Part shown: positions 28,801 through 37,284 of the stretch, piece by piece
Position numbering within the stretch: position 1 is the first letter of the stretch
How the letters are laid out: each line of letters opens with the position of its first letter
Assembly (NCBI RefSeq): GCF_002258785.1
Contig: NZ_NOYI01000036.1
Location: 120,545-184,544 of the forward strand
DNA: 64,000 nucleotides
Direction of reading: 5' to 3'
Origin: Rhodococcus sp. 06-235-1A
GTDB taxonomy: Bacteria; Actinomycetota; Actinomycetes; Mycobacteriales; Mycobacteriaceae
Notes under the pieces: model-generated
Told to the model about the DNA's origin: nothing
Database searches by the model: none
What the model saw: only the letters and a program-made list of their open reading frames with translations
Program-made: the position numbers and the translations under genes

Positions 28801-29149
28801 GCTCGACTGGGCCGTCGGACTGCAATTCCCGTGCCAGCGCCCCTTCGACCACCAGTACGGCGTCGCCGAGGTGCCCGGATACCGCATCCTCCCCGACCGC
28901 CCACTGGCCGTCAGCTCCACCGACACCTGGCAATCCGGCGAGAACGGCGGCCCACTCGGCTGGTCCGAACTGCTCGCCAAGCCCGTCACCGTGCCCACGT
29001 ACCTGAAAAACGACTGGGCCAGGGACTGGGGTTCACTCGAACGCTACGAGCAGTACTACCCCAGCGCCGTGCCCGCAGAACTCGAGACCGCCGACGTCAC
29101 CCGATCCGGTTTCTACAAGGACGGACAGTTGCGCGTATTCGAGGACTGA
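25832..29149 (+). CDS. emb: Arabinosyltransferase, EmbA/EmbB-type
   Basis: 1105 residues from a GTG. It is a GT-C (GT53) membrane half with NTSDDGYLLTMARA (Asp285/Asp286), GWYYDVLAVFAKISTASPWM, RHRQVGTLALLAPL and FADQTYATVIESTRV (EmbB-like), plus WYQDFLRYYYL. The C-terminal domain carries ALPFGLDPATTPVLGSY and IWSYDDTGALTYGQS, which are EmbA-like. It thus mixes features of both M. tuberculosis paralogues and is the only other Emb in this locus. It should extend the arabinan of arabinogalactan and is the expected ethambutol target. The residue equivalent to EmbB Met306 is Met292, and the 303/304 equivalents are Leu-Leu. It lies 75 bases after embC. Confidence 0.9.
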   Translation: MPDVVTDSSAGPPVPAPLRASDELRAQVRIPRLIAMVTGVLGVLFALITPFAPVTQTTATISWPQNGLLQDVDAPLVSQAPVSLTATLPCSAVAALPASGGLLLATAPPQGEGAALNSLFVRVGESNVDVLDRNVVVATAPRADVQSTRCAAIEITSNDQYTSAAFTGLTNDDGQAIEGRLDGDLRPQVVGIFSDLSGAAPADMSVTVDVDSRFSSSPTLLKSLIMILAIACTALAIGALGRLDGTDGRAHRRFFPSHWWKFTGVDVTVLGVLVGWHFVGANTSDDGYLLTMARAADHSGYMANYFRWFGVPEAPFGWYYDVLAVFAKISTASPWMRLPALIAGVLCWMVISREVVPRLGRAVRKSNVALWTGGLVFLAFWLPYNNGLRPEPIVALGALLTWCSVERSIATGRLLPAAAACLIGAFTLAAAPTGLMCVAALLAGARPIARIVVRRHRQVGTLALLAPLAAAGVLVLVVVFADQTYATVIESTRVRTIIGPNEAWYQDFLRYYYLFVQTVDGSVARRFAFLTMILCLFTTLFVLLRRRRIPGISNGPAWRLLGVVLGTIFFMMFNPTKWTHHFGSYAGIAGGLAALTAVAVSASALRSRRNRSLFAAGLMFVLALSFSGINGYWYVSSYGVPWFDKTVSLGGNESGTLFLILFGLVLAVAAFQYLREGYAPPQPKPASPRGKRIRKFAAAPLTVIAGIMVLFEVLSLVKGAVSQYPAYSLARSNVQSVLGNSCGLANDVLVESNPNAGILSPLAEEFDPVAGPLGGASSTLRNFTANGIPSDLSADAVEVKPGQGNTDQQAVGPAFEEGQSSGTAGGTGAVGVNGSNAALPFGLDPATTPVLGSYQEGIQEPASATSSWYQLPARSDDAPLVVFSAAGRIWSYDDTGALTYGQSLLLEYGKRQPDGTVQAQGTYLPRDIGPAPSWRNLRIPLADIAPDADAVRIVANDPNLTGDQWLAFTPPRVPVMENLNTMIGSEQPVLLDWAVGLQFPCQRPFDHQYGVAEVPGYRILPDRPLAVSSTDTWQSGENGGPLGWSELLAKPVTVPTYLKNDWARDWGSLERYEQYYPSAVPAELETADVTRSGFYKDGQLRVFED

Positions 29150-29169
29150 CCGCCCGCCCGCTTTGCGTC

Positions 29170-29210
29170 AATGGACCCTTGCACACGTCTCGACCGTGCA
29201 AGGGTCCATT
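29170..29210. repeat. 41-bp palindromic repeat, copy 1
   Basis: A perfect 15-bp stem AATGGACCCTTGCAC / GTGCAAGGGTCCATT with an 11-base loop containing ACGTCT. It lies 20 bases after the Emb stop codon, so it may act as its terminator. It is one of four related copies. Confidence 0.85.
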
Positions 29211-29233
29211 CACGTTTCGGCCTGTTGTGGGTC

Positions 29234-29274
29234 AATGGACCTTGGCATACGTCTGAGCGCGACAATGGTCCATT
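29234..29274. repeat. 41-bp palindromic repeat, copy 2
   Basis: Same length and ends as copy 1 (AATGGACC ... GGTCCATT) with the core GCATACGTCTGAGCGC. It starts exactly 64 bases after copy 1. The stem is imperfect in the middle. Confidence 0.8.
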
Positions 29275-29477
29275 CACCTTCCGGTGGGGCAGGGACCGCG
29301 GACGCCATCGCGCCATCCGACTCCATCGGCCGGCCCTATCATCCGACTCCGACAGCGTCGTCCGGCTCACGACCGGCCTCAACCAATCCATTCACAGCCT
29401 GGTCGGCTATCCACAGACAACCCGCGACAGCGCCTGAACGCGACAAACGTGTCGGTGCCGAATTTCACTCTTCGGGC

Positions 29478-30440
29478 ATGAAAAGACGACTGTGGAATGC
29501 GGGTTCATTGTTCGACCTGAGCTCGACTGGCGTCGTGACGCGCAGGCAGCTTCGCGAGGCGGGCGTGAGTGACGCAGCGATCGACGGCAGGTGCGCGGCC
29601 GGCGGTCCGTGGCAGCGGTTGCTACCGGGAGTCGTACTGCTGCGCAACGGCCATCCGTCGACGCTCGAGCGGTCAGCCGCGGCGCTCGCATACGGCGGAC
29701 CGAAGAGCATGATCACCGGCTGCGTCGGACTCGATTCGTTCGGATACGGCGCCAACGGATCCGCCGGGGAGACTCATCTACTGCTACCCGCGGAGATGCG
29801 TCGGGCATCGGTGTCTTTCGTCCGAGCAGAGCGGACGTGGCGGCTTCCCGAGCCGATCACCAAGGGCAGCATCCGAGTTGCTCCTCTGGTGCGTTCATTG
29901 GTCGACGCCACACGGGCCGCGAAATCCGAGGCGCGATGCGTCGCCCTGCTGACCGAGGTGCTCCAAAGAGGCGGCGCATCCATCAACGAGATAGCCGTCG
30001 AATTGGCCGAAGGGCCGCGTCGCTACAGCGCCCTCACCCGCCGAGTGCTCCGCGAGTTGCGGGACAACGCGCACTCGGTGGCGGAACTCGAGGACCAGCG
30101 ACTCTACCGAACCAGCGGGCTGCCTGCGATGACACACAACTGCGACATTTACGCCCGGAGCGGCGAGTTCATCGCCAACACCGACGGGTGGATCGACGCC
30201 GTGGCACTGGCACGAGAAATCGATTCCGTAGCCCATCACTTGTCACCAGCCGACTACCAGCGGACACAGGCCCGACGCAACCGAATGCAGGCCCACGGAC
30301 TGATCGTCGTATCCCATTCACCGCAAGACATCCGCGATCGGCCGAACCAGGTGCTCGAAGAATTACGGATGAACTATCAGCACGCTCTAGCCAGACCTCG
30401 ACCGGATGTGGTGATGGTTCCGCGCGAGTCGACCGCGTGA
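29478..30440 (+). CDS. AbiEi-antitoxin-like / DUF559-type protein
   Basis: 320 residues from the ATG at 29478; the longer reading crosses the palindromes and is rejected. The N-terminus has the AbiEi-like winged-helix pattern: DLSSTGVVTRRQLREAGVSD, then a short recognition segment and GGPWQRLLPGVVLLRNG. The middle has the usual LPEPITKGSIRVAPLVRSLVD stretch. The C-terminus (about 230-320) looks like a degenerate DUF559/Vsr-type nuclease fold with an acidic DGWIDAVALAREIDS motif. These standalone proteins are common in Rhodococcus and Mycobacterium and often lack an AbiEii toxin partner, as here. Its real function is unknown. Pairs of 41-bp palindromes flank it on both sides, and copy 3 starts within its stop codon. 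Confidence 0.72.
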   Translation: MKRRLWNAGSLFDLSSTGVVTRRQLREAGVSDAAIDGRCAAGGPWQRLLPGVVLLRNGHPSTLERSAAALAYGGPKSMITGCVGLDSFGYGANGSAGETHLLLPAEMRRASVSFVRAERTWRLPEPITKGSIRVAPLVRSLVDATRAAKSEARCVALLTEVLQRGGASINEIAVELAEGPRRYSALTRRVLRELRDNAHSVAELEDQRLYRTSGLPAMTHNCDIYARSGEFIANTDGWIDAVALAREIDSVAHHLSPADYQRTQARRNRMQAHGLIVVSHSPQDIRDRPNQVLEELRMNYQHALARPRPDVVMVPRESTA

Positions 30441-30480
30441 ATGGACCATCGAACACGTCTGACCGGTGCAGTGGTCCATT
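30440..30480. repeat. 41-bp palindromic repeat, copy 3
   Basis: AATGGACCA ... TGGTCCATT ends with the core ACACGTCTGACCGGTGCA. It begins at the last base of the AbiEi-like gene's TGA stop. The core is closest to copy 4. Confidence 0.85.
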
Positions 30481-30503
30481 GACACAGCCGCGGCTGATGC
30501 GTG

Positions 30504-30544
30504 AATGGACCATTGCATACGTCTGACCGGTGCAGTGGTCCATT
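30504..30544. repeat. 41-bp palindromic repeat, copy 4
   Basis: AATGGACCA ... TGGTCCATT ends with the core GCATACGTCTGACCGGTGCA. It starts exactly 64 bases after copy 3, reproducing the spacing of copies 1 and 2. It lies 45 bases beyond the accD4 stop, so it may also terminate the accD4 transcript. Confidence 0.85.
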
Positions 30545-30589
30545 GACGCGAACGGGAGCGAAGCGACCGGACCGGACCGAGACCGAGAA

Positions 30590-32134
30590 CTAGATCGGGA
30601 GCAACGAGTGCTTACGCGGACTCTTGATCACTTCTTTGTCCCTGAGTATGTGCAGGGCCTTGCGGATTTCGAGACGCGTGCTCGACGGCTCGATGACGGC
30701 GTCGATGTACCCGCGCTCGGCCGCGATCCACGGGGTTGCGACATGCTCGTTGTAGAAGTTGATCAGCTGCTTGCGCAGGGCCGGTGCATTTTCGCCTGCT
30801 TCGGCAAGTTGCTTGCGACTCATGATGTTGATGGCACCCTCGGCACCCATGACGGCGATGCGGGCGGTCGGCCAGGCGAGGTTGATGTCGGATCCGAGCT
30901 GCTTCGAGCCCATCACCGCGTATCCGCCGCCGTACGACTTACGGATCACCACAGTCAGTTTCGGCACCGTCGCTTCGACGAACGAGAAGATGAAACGGCC
31001 ACCGCGATGGATGACGCCGAGGGTTTCCTGGTCCACGCCGGGCAGGAATCCGGGTGTGTCGACGAGGAAGATGATCGGAATGTTGTAGGCATCGCTGAGA
31101 CGAATGAATCGGGCAGCCTTGTCGGCTGCTTTGGCGTCGAGTGCTCCGGACAGGTGCATCGGCTGATTGCCGACGATTCCCACCGGCCGACCGTCGACGC
31201 GAGCGAAGCCGGTGATCACGTTCGGTGCCGTCTGCCCCGAGAGTTCGTGGAATTCACCGTCGTCGAAGATCCGCATGATGATGTCGCGCATGTCGTAGCC
31301 GGCATTGTCGGCGTCTGGCATGAACGAGTCGAGCTTGCGATCGGAGTCGGTGATCTCGGGCTCGAGTCCCGGATTGATCACCGGCGACTCTTCCTGGCAG
31401 CTCGACGGCATGTAGCTCAGATAGTTTCGGATCCAGTCGAACGCGGCCTTCTCGTCCGCAGCCACGTGGTGCACGTTGCCGTTGATCGCCTGCACCCTCG
31501 CACTACCGAGGTCGTCGAGGCTGACATCCTCGCCGGTCACGGACTTGATGATGTCCGGACCGGTGACGAACATGTACGCCTCTTCGGTGGCGACGACGAT
31601 GTCGGTGTTGATGGGCGCGTACACCGCACCACCGGCGCACTTGCCGAGGATCAACGAGATCTGTGGGCACAGGCCGGACAGCGCCTCGTGGCGTCTACCC
31701 AGTTCGGCGTACCACGCGAGAGAGGTGACGGCGTCCTGCACGCGAGCTCCACCGGAGTCGTTGATGCCGACGACCGGGCAGCCCATCTTGATCGCGAAGT
31801 CCATGATGCCTGCGACCTTGCGGCCGAACATCTCGCCGACGGTTCCGCCGAACACCGTCTGATCGTGCGAGAACACCGCGATCGGACGGCCGTCGACGGT
31901 TCCGTGGCCGGTGACGACGCCGTCGCTGTAGAGAGCACCGGGATCGTTGGGGGCCTTCACCAGTGCGCCGATCTCGACGAAGCTACCGGGATCGAGCAAC
32001 GAGTTGACGCGATCTCGGGCACTGGGGATGCCCTTCTTCGCACGTTTCGCTATCCCGATCTCGCCGGCCGGTTCCTTGGCCAGTTCGAGCCTCGCCCGTA
32101 GTTCGGCCAGCTTCTCCGCAGTGGTGCCACTCAA
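30590..32134 (-). CDS. accD4: Long-chain acyl-CoA carboxylase beta subunit
   Basis: 514 residues; a carboxyltransferase closely matching M. tuberculosis AccD4 (Rv3799c): TTAEKLAELRARLELAKEP, KKGIPSARDR, GVVTGHGTVDGRP, GINDSGGARVQDAV, QISLILGKCAGGAVY and IRKSYGGGYAVMGSKQLGSD. It carboxylates long-chain acyl-CoA to give the alpha-branch extender used by Pks13. The only start that keeps the conserved N-terminus is TTG at 32134, three bases after the pks13 stop, which implies coupling to pks13. It is the last gene of the fadD32-pks13-accD4 operon. Confidence 0.95.
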   Translation of the reverse strand: MSGTTAEKLAELRARLELAKEPAGEIGIAKRAKKGIPSARDRVNSLLDPGSFVEIGALVKAPNDPGALYSDGVVTGHGTVDGRPIAVFSHDQTVFGGTVGEMFGRKVAGIMDFAIKMGCPVVGINDSGGARVQDAVTSLAWYAELGRRHEALSGLCPQISLILGKCAGGAVYAPINTDIVVATEEAYMFVTGPDIIKSVTGEDVSLDDLGSARVQAINGNVHHVAADEKAAFDWIRNYLSYMPSSCQEESPVINPGLEPEITDSDRKLDSFMPDADNAGYDMRDIIMRIFDDGEFHELSGQTAPNVITGFARVDGRPVGIVGNQPMHLSGALDAKAADKAARFIRLSDAYNIPIIFLVDTPGFLPGVDQETLGVIHRGGRFIFSFVEATVPKLTVVIRKSYGGGYAVMGSKQLGSDINLAWPTARIAVMGAEGAINIMSRKQLAEAGENAPALRKQLINFYNEHVATPWIAAERGYIDAVIEPSSTRLEIRKALHILRDKEVIKSPRKHSLLPI

Positions 32135-32137
32135 GAT

Positions 32138-35100
32138 CTACGCTCCGGTTCTTGCAGACTCGATGTTCTCGAGCGTCTTCGACAAATGGGCCGCAATTTT
32201 TCCAATGTACGGCTCGTCGACGACCGCGAGGTGATCGCCTCCGACGTAGACGATCTCGAGGTCCTTCACCACCGGCCCCCATCCACCGTGCTCTTCGCGG
32301 GTGGCGTACGCAGGCTCGAGAGCGATCGCGTCGTCGTGGTACTTGTCGGCCAGATACAGCGTCACGTGCCCGCCGTACTCCTTGAGTTCGGCAGTTTGGA
32401 TCGCACGATTGTCGAGCCACGACGTGCGCTGATGCTCGATGATGCCGCCGGGAATCTTCGCGCCGCTGAGCTTGACCAGATCGGTGATGATGCGGATCTG
32501 GCCCTCGTCGTCGGCATCGACCAACTTGTCGTAGGGAATCGGGTAGTCGACGTTGTACGTCTTCTTCGCGAACTCCGCGTACCGCTCCCAACGCTTGCGG
32601 ACTTCGTCCTTGGTATCGGGAATCTTGGTGCCGGGCATGACGGTGTCGAGCAGCCCCACGTAGGCGACCTCGATACCCTCTTCCTCCATCTGACGCGCCA
32701 CCTCGTAGGCGAGGATGCCGCCGAGTGACCAACCGACGAACACGTACGGTCCTTCGGGCTGAATTGCCTTGATCAACGGCACGTACTCCGCGGCTCGCAC
32801 GGCGATCGGGCCTTCGACACGCTCGAGGCCGTACATCGGCGTGCCTGCAGGCAGCTTCCGCAGCAACGGCTCGTAGGCGACGGTGGAGCTACCGGCCGAG
32901 TGGAATGCGAACACCGGTGTGGCGCTGGAACCTTCGGGGCGGGCGCGGAGATTGCGCACGACACCGTCGATCTCACCGTCTTCGAGATGCGGGCGAACCT
33001 TGTCTGCGAGCTGCTCGATGGTTTCCGAGTCGAGAACGTCGTCGAAGGTGATCTCGCCGCCTGCCCGCTCGGTCAAGCGGGCAGCCAACTTCTCGGCCGT
33101 CTCGTCGTCGAGGATCGGCAGGGTGTTGAAGATGCCCTTGGCCGATTCCTTCGTCACCACTGCCCACGTTGCGAACGTCATCCGCTCGGCGTTGTCGCGC
33201 GGCGGGACGTCCGAACCGGCGGCTTCGGCGAACGCTTCCTTGCCACCGAGGTCGGTCTGCGCCGTGGCTGCAACAGCCGGGGCAGCCTTCTCGTCGGGAG
33301 CAGCCTTCTCGACCGGTGCAGCCTCGGCAGGAGCACCGTCCTCGGCAACGGGAGCAGGCTCGACCGAAGCCGGTGCAACAGCAGCCTGCTCCGCCGCCTT
33401 CTCCGCTGCCTGCTGGTCGGCCAGAGCCTGCACCTCGTCGCGATTCTCGATCGCGTAGCGCAGGTACTTCTCCACCTCACGCAGGTTCGCGTCGCGCACG
33501 GCCTGCAATTGCACTGTGGGAATGTCGAATTCGTATTCCACGCGGTTCTTGATGCGGACGGCGCTGAGCGAATCCAGACCGAGCTCGATCAGCGGAACCT
33601 CGGGCGGGAGGTCCTCGGGCGCGTAGCCCATGGACTCCGCGACGATGATCGCCAATCGGTCTTCGAGCTTCTGATTGCCGTTGGGATCCCAGCGATCACC
33701 GAACGTCTCGACGACCTCCGGCAGCTCTTCCATCGGCGACGACGAGCGCTGCTCGACGGCCACAACAGGTTCCGGCCGTGCGTCACCGGAGGTGACCACT
33801 GCCTCGTGCAGCAGGGTGAATGCCGAGCCCTCGTGCGCGTGCACCTGCACCGAGGCCCCACCGAGGTGCGAGGTCAGTGTGGTCACGACCGTGCCCACCT
33901 TCGGCACTGCAGCGTGGGAGACCGAAACACCCAGTGCCACATCGGAGAACACCTGCGACGCCGCGGCCGTGACGAGTGCATCGAACCCGGTGACGGCAGA
34001 GGCCTGCACTTCCCAGACGTGACGGCCGTCGGGCAGCGCGACGCGTGCGCCGGGCACCCGGGTGTTGCCGCTGGAGCTGACCTGCGAGTTGAGCCAGAAC
34101 TCCTTGCGCAGATACGCAGTTCGCGGGATGTCGGCGTACGAGCCGGACTCGAACAGCGTTGCCAACTCGAGCGCGTGTCCGTGGACGTACAACTGCGCCA
34201 GCGCGGCCAGGAAGGTCTCGGACTCGTCTTCCTTGCGCTTGAGTGTCGGGATCAGAGTCGAGTCGGCGACACCTGCAGCCCATGCGGTCGCTGCCACCGA
34301 CATCAGTGCAACGGGGTTCGGCGCGAGCTCGATGAACGTCGTATGCCCATCTCCCACAGCGACATTGACGGCCTGCGTGAACCAGACCGGATGACGCATT
34401 CCCTTGGTCCAGTAGTCGACGCCATGGATCGCCGCATGTCCGACGCGATAGTGCGCCTCACGATCGACCGACGAGTAGACCCCGGCGGTGAGCTTGCCCG
34501 GTTCGATTCCGGCGAGTTCGGCGGCCAGCTCACCGAGCAGTACGTCGACTGCCGCGGTGTGGCCGGCTCCCTTGACGTCGAGCAGGCGGGCCATCTTGCC
34601 TGCGGCCTCGGCCATCTCGACGAGTGCCTCGACCTCGGCGCGCGGTCCGCCGACGGTGGTGTGCGTCGGCGCGGCGTAGACGCACGGCTCGACGTGCGGG
34701 AACTGGTCGGTGAGGGTCTTGACCTCGTCCGGGGTGTACTCGACGAGCGCCATGGCACCCTGCGACGCTGCTCCGAGGCCGTCCTGGCCCTCGGCCAGCA
34801 GCCGCGAGCGGGCGTAGATGATGCGCACCGCATCTTCGAGGTTCAGGCCACCGGCGACGTAAGCGGCCGCAACCTCACCCATCGAGTGTCCGATGACGGC
34901 CGCAGGCTCGGCGCCGTGCGCGCGAAGTGTTGCGGCCAAGGCGATCTGGATGACGAAGATCGCGACCTGGGAGTTCTCGAACTCGTAGGTCTGCGAGTCG
35001 TCGAGGATGATCTCTCGGATGGAGTAGCCGGCCTCGTCGACCAGCAGCTCGTCGACCTTGTCGACCTCGGCGGCGAACACCGGGTTGGTTCGGTAGAGCC

Positions 35101-37240
35101 GCGATGCCATCTTGCGGTGCTGCGAACCGAATCCGGAGAACACCCACACTGCACCGTTGGACGCGGGCGAGTCCGCGGAGAACACCCCTGGACCCGGCTT
35201 GCCTGCGGCGATGGCGCGCAATCCGGCGATGGCCTCTGCGGTGGTGGACGCGAGAACCACTGCGCGCGAACGGCCGTGGTTGCGGCGAGCCAACGTGCGG
35301 CCGACGTCGACGAGAGGCGTCGTGCTGCCTTTTTCGGTCTCGAGCCAATCGGCCAACTCTGCTGCAGCTCGCTTGCGGCGCGACGGCAGAGCTGCGGACA
35401 CTGCGAGAATGACTGTCTCCGAAGCAGTTTCGGCATCGGAGAGAATGGACTCGGCCTCGGCAACCGGATCCGTGGTCTCGACCTCCGACACGACAGGCTC
35501 GGGTTCGGGCTCGGCCACGATCGGCAGTTCCTCACCGGCCACATCGGTGACACCCTCGACGAGAGCGGCCTCGGGATCCACGGCCGTAGCGTCGAACGCG
35601 CCGTCGGTCTCACCCGGGACGTACTCGCGCACGACGACGTGTGCGTTGGTGCCGCCGAAGCCGAAGCCGGAGACGCCCGCGACGGCCTTGCCGGTGTAGC
35701 GCGGCCAGTCGGTGGCCTCCGGGATGACCTTCAGGTGCGCCTTGTCGAAGTCGATGTACGGGTTGGGGCCCACGTAGTTCAGCGAGGCGGGCAGCTTGTT
35801 CGCCTGCATCGCGAGCACGACTTTGATCAATCCTGCTGCGCCTGCGGCAGATTCGAGGTGCCCGAAGTTGGTCTTCGCCGATCCCAGCAATGCCGGCTTG
35901 TCGGCGTCGCGGCCTCGACCCACCACGCGACCGAGTGCATCGGCCTCGATGGGATCGCCCAGGATGGTTCCGGTGCCGTGGGCTTCGATGTAGTCCACGC
36001 CCGACGGGTTGATGCCGGCGTCGCGATAGGCGAAGCGCAGGGCGTCGGCCTGCGCGTCCGGGTTCGGTGCCAGCAGACCGTTCGAGCGGCCGTCCTGATT
36101 GATCGCAGATCCGGCGATGACGGCAAGCACCTGATCGCCGTCACGCTCTGCATCTTCGAGTCGCTTGAGGACGACGAGTCCGCCACCCTCGGAGCGGATC
36201 ATGCCGTTGGCGTCGGAGGAGAACGCCTTGATCTTGCCGTCGGGCGCAAGCACACCGGTCTGGCCGAATCCGACGGTGATCGGCGGCGCGAGCAGCATGT
36301 TGACGCCGCCCGCCACGGCCAGATCGGATTCGCCGGTACGCAGGCTGCGCACCGCCTGGTGCACGGCGACGAGCGAGGACGAGCAGGCGGTGTCGACGGC
36401 GATCGACGGTCCGCGGAAGTCGTAGAAGTACGACACCCGGTTGGCGACGATGGCCGTCGAAGTGCCGGTGAGCGCGTACGGGTGCACGGCCGGATCACTG
36501 ACGGCGATGAGCTGGTAGTCGTTGGACGAGCTACCGATGAAGACGCCCACCTGGCTGCCCTTGACCGAGCTGGCCGGAATGTGGGCGTGCTCGAGCGCTT
36601 CCCACGTCAGTTCCAGTGCGAGCCGCTGCTGCGGATCGACGTTGACGACCTCGTTGGGCGACATCGCGAAGAACTCGGCATCGAAGGTCTTCACGTCGTC
36701 GAGGTAACCGCCCTTGGTGACCGTCGCGGCCACCGCGGCCGCGATGACGGGGTCGGAGGTGAATTCCTGCCAGCGGCCGTCGGGCAGATCGGTGATGCCG
36801 TCGCGGCCCTCGATGAGCAGCGACCACATCTGTTCCGGAGTGTGTCCGGTGCCGGGGAAGCGAGACGAGAGGCCGACGATCGCGACGTCGTGGGCGTCGC
36901 CCGACTGCCCGCCGCTGGTGTAGAACGCGTCGTCGACGGTGCCGACCGGCTCCTCGGGTTCACCCTCGATGATGATCTTGGCGAGCGAGGCGATGGTGGG
37001 GTGCTGATAGACGACGGTGGCGGTCAACGTGACCCCCACCAGCTCCTCGATCTCGCCGCTGAGCGCGACGGCATCGCGAGAGGACAGACCGAACTCCTCC
37101 ATCGGCCGGTCGTCGGAGATGGCCGACGCCGGTTGACCGGTCGCGTCGGCAACCCAGTTGCGCAGCCAATCACGAAGCTGCGCAACGGTGAGGTCGCCGC
37201 CTCCGACCTGCTCGATTTTGTCTGTCTCTAGTTCAGCCAT
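32138..37240 (-). CDS. pks13: Mycolic acid condensing polyketide synthase
   Basis: 1700 residues, domain order ACP-KS-AT-ACP-TE as in Pks13 (Rv3800c). The N-terminal carrier has GLSSRDAV (phosphopantetheine Ser54). The ketosynthase has VDTACSSSL (Cys286), EAHGTGT and KTNFGHLESAAG. The acyltransferase has GHSMGEVAAAY (Ser786). The second carrier has LGLDSLSAV (Ser1224). An Ala/Glu/Pro-rich linker follows, then a thioesterase with GWSLGGILAYEVA (Ser1505). It performs the Claisen condensation of the FadD32-activated meromycoloyl chain with the carboxylated alpha chain and transfers the product onto trehalose. All catalytic residues are present, so it should be functional. It is 44 bases after fadD32. 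Confidence 0.97.
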   Translation of the reverse strand: MAELETDKIEQVGGGDLTVAQLRDWLRNWVADATGQPASAISDDRPMEEFGLSSRDAVALSGEIEELVGVTLTATVVYQHPTIASLAKIIIEGEPEEPVGTVDDAFYTSGGQSGDAHDVAIVGLSSRFPGTGHTPEQMWSLLIEGRDGITDLPDGRWQEFTSDPVIAAAVAATVTKGGYLDDVKTFDAEFFAMSPNEVVNVDPQQRLALELTWEALEHAHIPASSVKGSQVGVFIGSSSNDYQLIAVSDPAVHPYALTGTSTAIVANRVSYFYDFRGPSIAVDTACSSSLVAVHQAVRSLRTGESDLAVAGGVNMLLAPPITVGFGQTGVLAPDGKIKAFSSDANGMIRSEGGGLVVLKRLEDAERDGDQVLAVIAGSAINQDGRSNGLLAPNPDAQADALRFAYRDAGINPSGVDYIEAHGTGTILGDPIEADALGRVVGRGRDADKPALLGSAKTNFGHLESAAGAAGLIKVVLAMQANKLPASLNYVGPNPYIDFDKAHLKVIPEATDWPRYTGKAVAGVSGFGFGGTNAHVVVREYVPGETDGAFDATAVDPEAALVEGVTDVAGEELPIVAEPEPEPVVSEVETTDPVAEAESILSDAETASETVILAVSAALPSRRKRAAAELADWLETEKGSTTPLVDVGRTLARRNHGRSRAVVLASTTAEAIAGLRAIAAGKPGPGVFSADSPASNGAVWVFSGFGSQHRKMASRLYRTNPVFAAEVDKVDELLVDEAGYSIREIILDDSQTYEFENSQVAIFVIQIALAATLRAHGAEPAAVIGHSMGEVAAAYVAGGLNLEDAVRIIYARSRLLAEGQDGLGAASQGAMALVEYTPDEVKTLTDQFPHVEPCVYAAPTHTTVGGPRAEVEALVEMAEAAGKMARLLDVKGAGHTAAVDVLLGELAAELAGIEPGKLTAGVYSSVDREAHYRVGHAAIHGVDYWTKGMRHPVWFTQAVNVAVGDGHTTFIELAPNPVALMSVAATAWAAGVADSTLIPTLKRKEDESETFLAALAQLYVHGHALELATLFESGSYADIPRTAYLRKEFWLNSQVSSSGNTRVPGARVALPDGRHVWEVQASAVTGFDALVTAAASQVFSDVALGVSVSHAAVPKVGTVVTTLTSHLGGASVQVHAHEGSAFTLLHEAVVTSGDARPEPVVAVEQRSSSPMEELPEVVETFGDRWDPNGNQKLEDRLAIIVAESMGYAPEDLPPEVPLIELGLDSLSAVRIKNRVEYEFDIPTVQLQAVRDANLREVEKYLRYAIENRDEVQALADQQAAEKAAEQAAVAPASVEPAPVAEDGAPAEAAPVEKAAPDEKAAPAVAATAQTDLGGKEAFAEAAGSDVPPRDNAERMTFATWAVVTKESAKGIFNTLPILDDETAEKLAARLTERAGGEITFDDVLDSETIEQLADKVRPHLEDGEIDGVVRNLRARPEGSSATPVFAFHSAGSSTVAYEPLLRKLPAGTPMYGLERVEGPIAVRAAEYVPLIKAIQPEGPYVFVGWSLGGILAYEVARQMEEEGIEVAYVGLLDTVMPGTKIPDTKDEVRKRWERYAEFAKKTYNVDYPIPYDKLVDADDEGQIRIITDLVKLSGAKIPGGIIEHQRTSWLDNRAIQTAELKEYGGHVTLYLADKYHDDAIALEPAYATREEHGGWGPVVKDLEIVYVGGDHLAVVDEPYIGKIAAHLSKTLENIESARTGA

Positions 37241-37284
37241 TACTCACCAAGTTGTGTCGGAGGAAAACGGAGGGTGCGCGTTCG

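Larger units (their letters stand above)
29150..29477. other. Intergenic region with two palindromic repeats
   Basis: 328 bases between the Emb gene and the AbiEi-like gene. It contains two 41-bp palindromic elements (listed separately) in its first 125 bases. Nothing protein-coding is convincing in the remaining 200 bases, which should hold the promoter of the downstream gene. Confidence 0.6.

Noticed and set aside
29163..29477. Upstream extension of the AbiEi-like gene through the palindromes
   Set aside because: The residues are translated from hairpin repeats and are not AbiEi-like. The recognisable domain starts just after the ATG at 29478.
30530..32101. A 523-codon plus-strand frame opposite accD4
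   Set aside because: Antisense shadow; AccD4 on the minus strand matches its family end to end.
32900..37231. A 1443-codon open frame on the plus strand opposite pks13
   Set aside because: It is antisense to a fully motif-supported polyketide synthase, has low-complexity Arg/Gly/Asp-rich composition, and shows no domain. It is a high-GC shadow frame.
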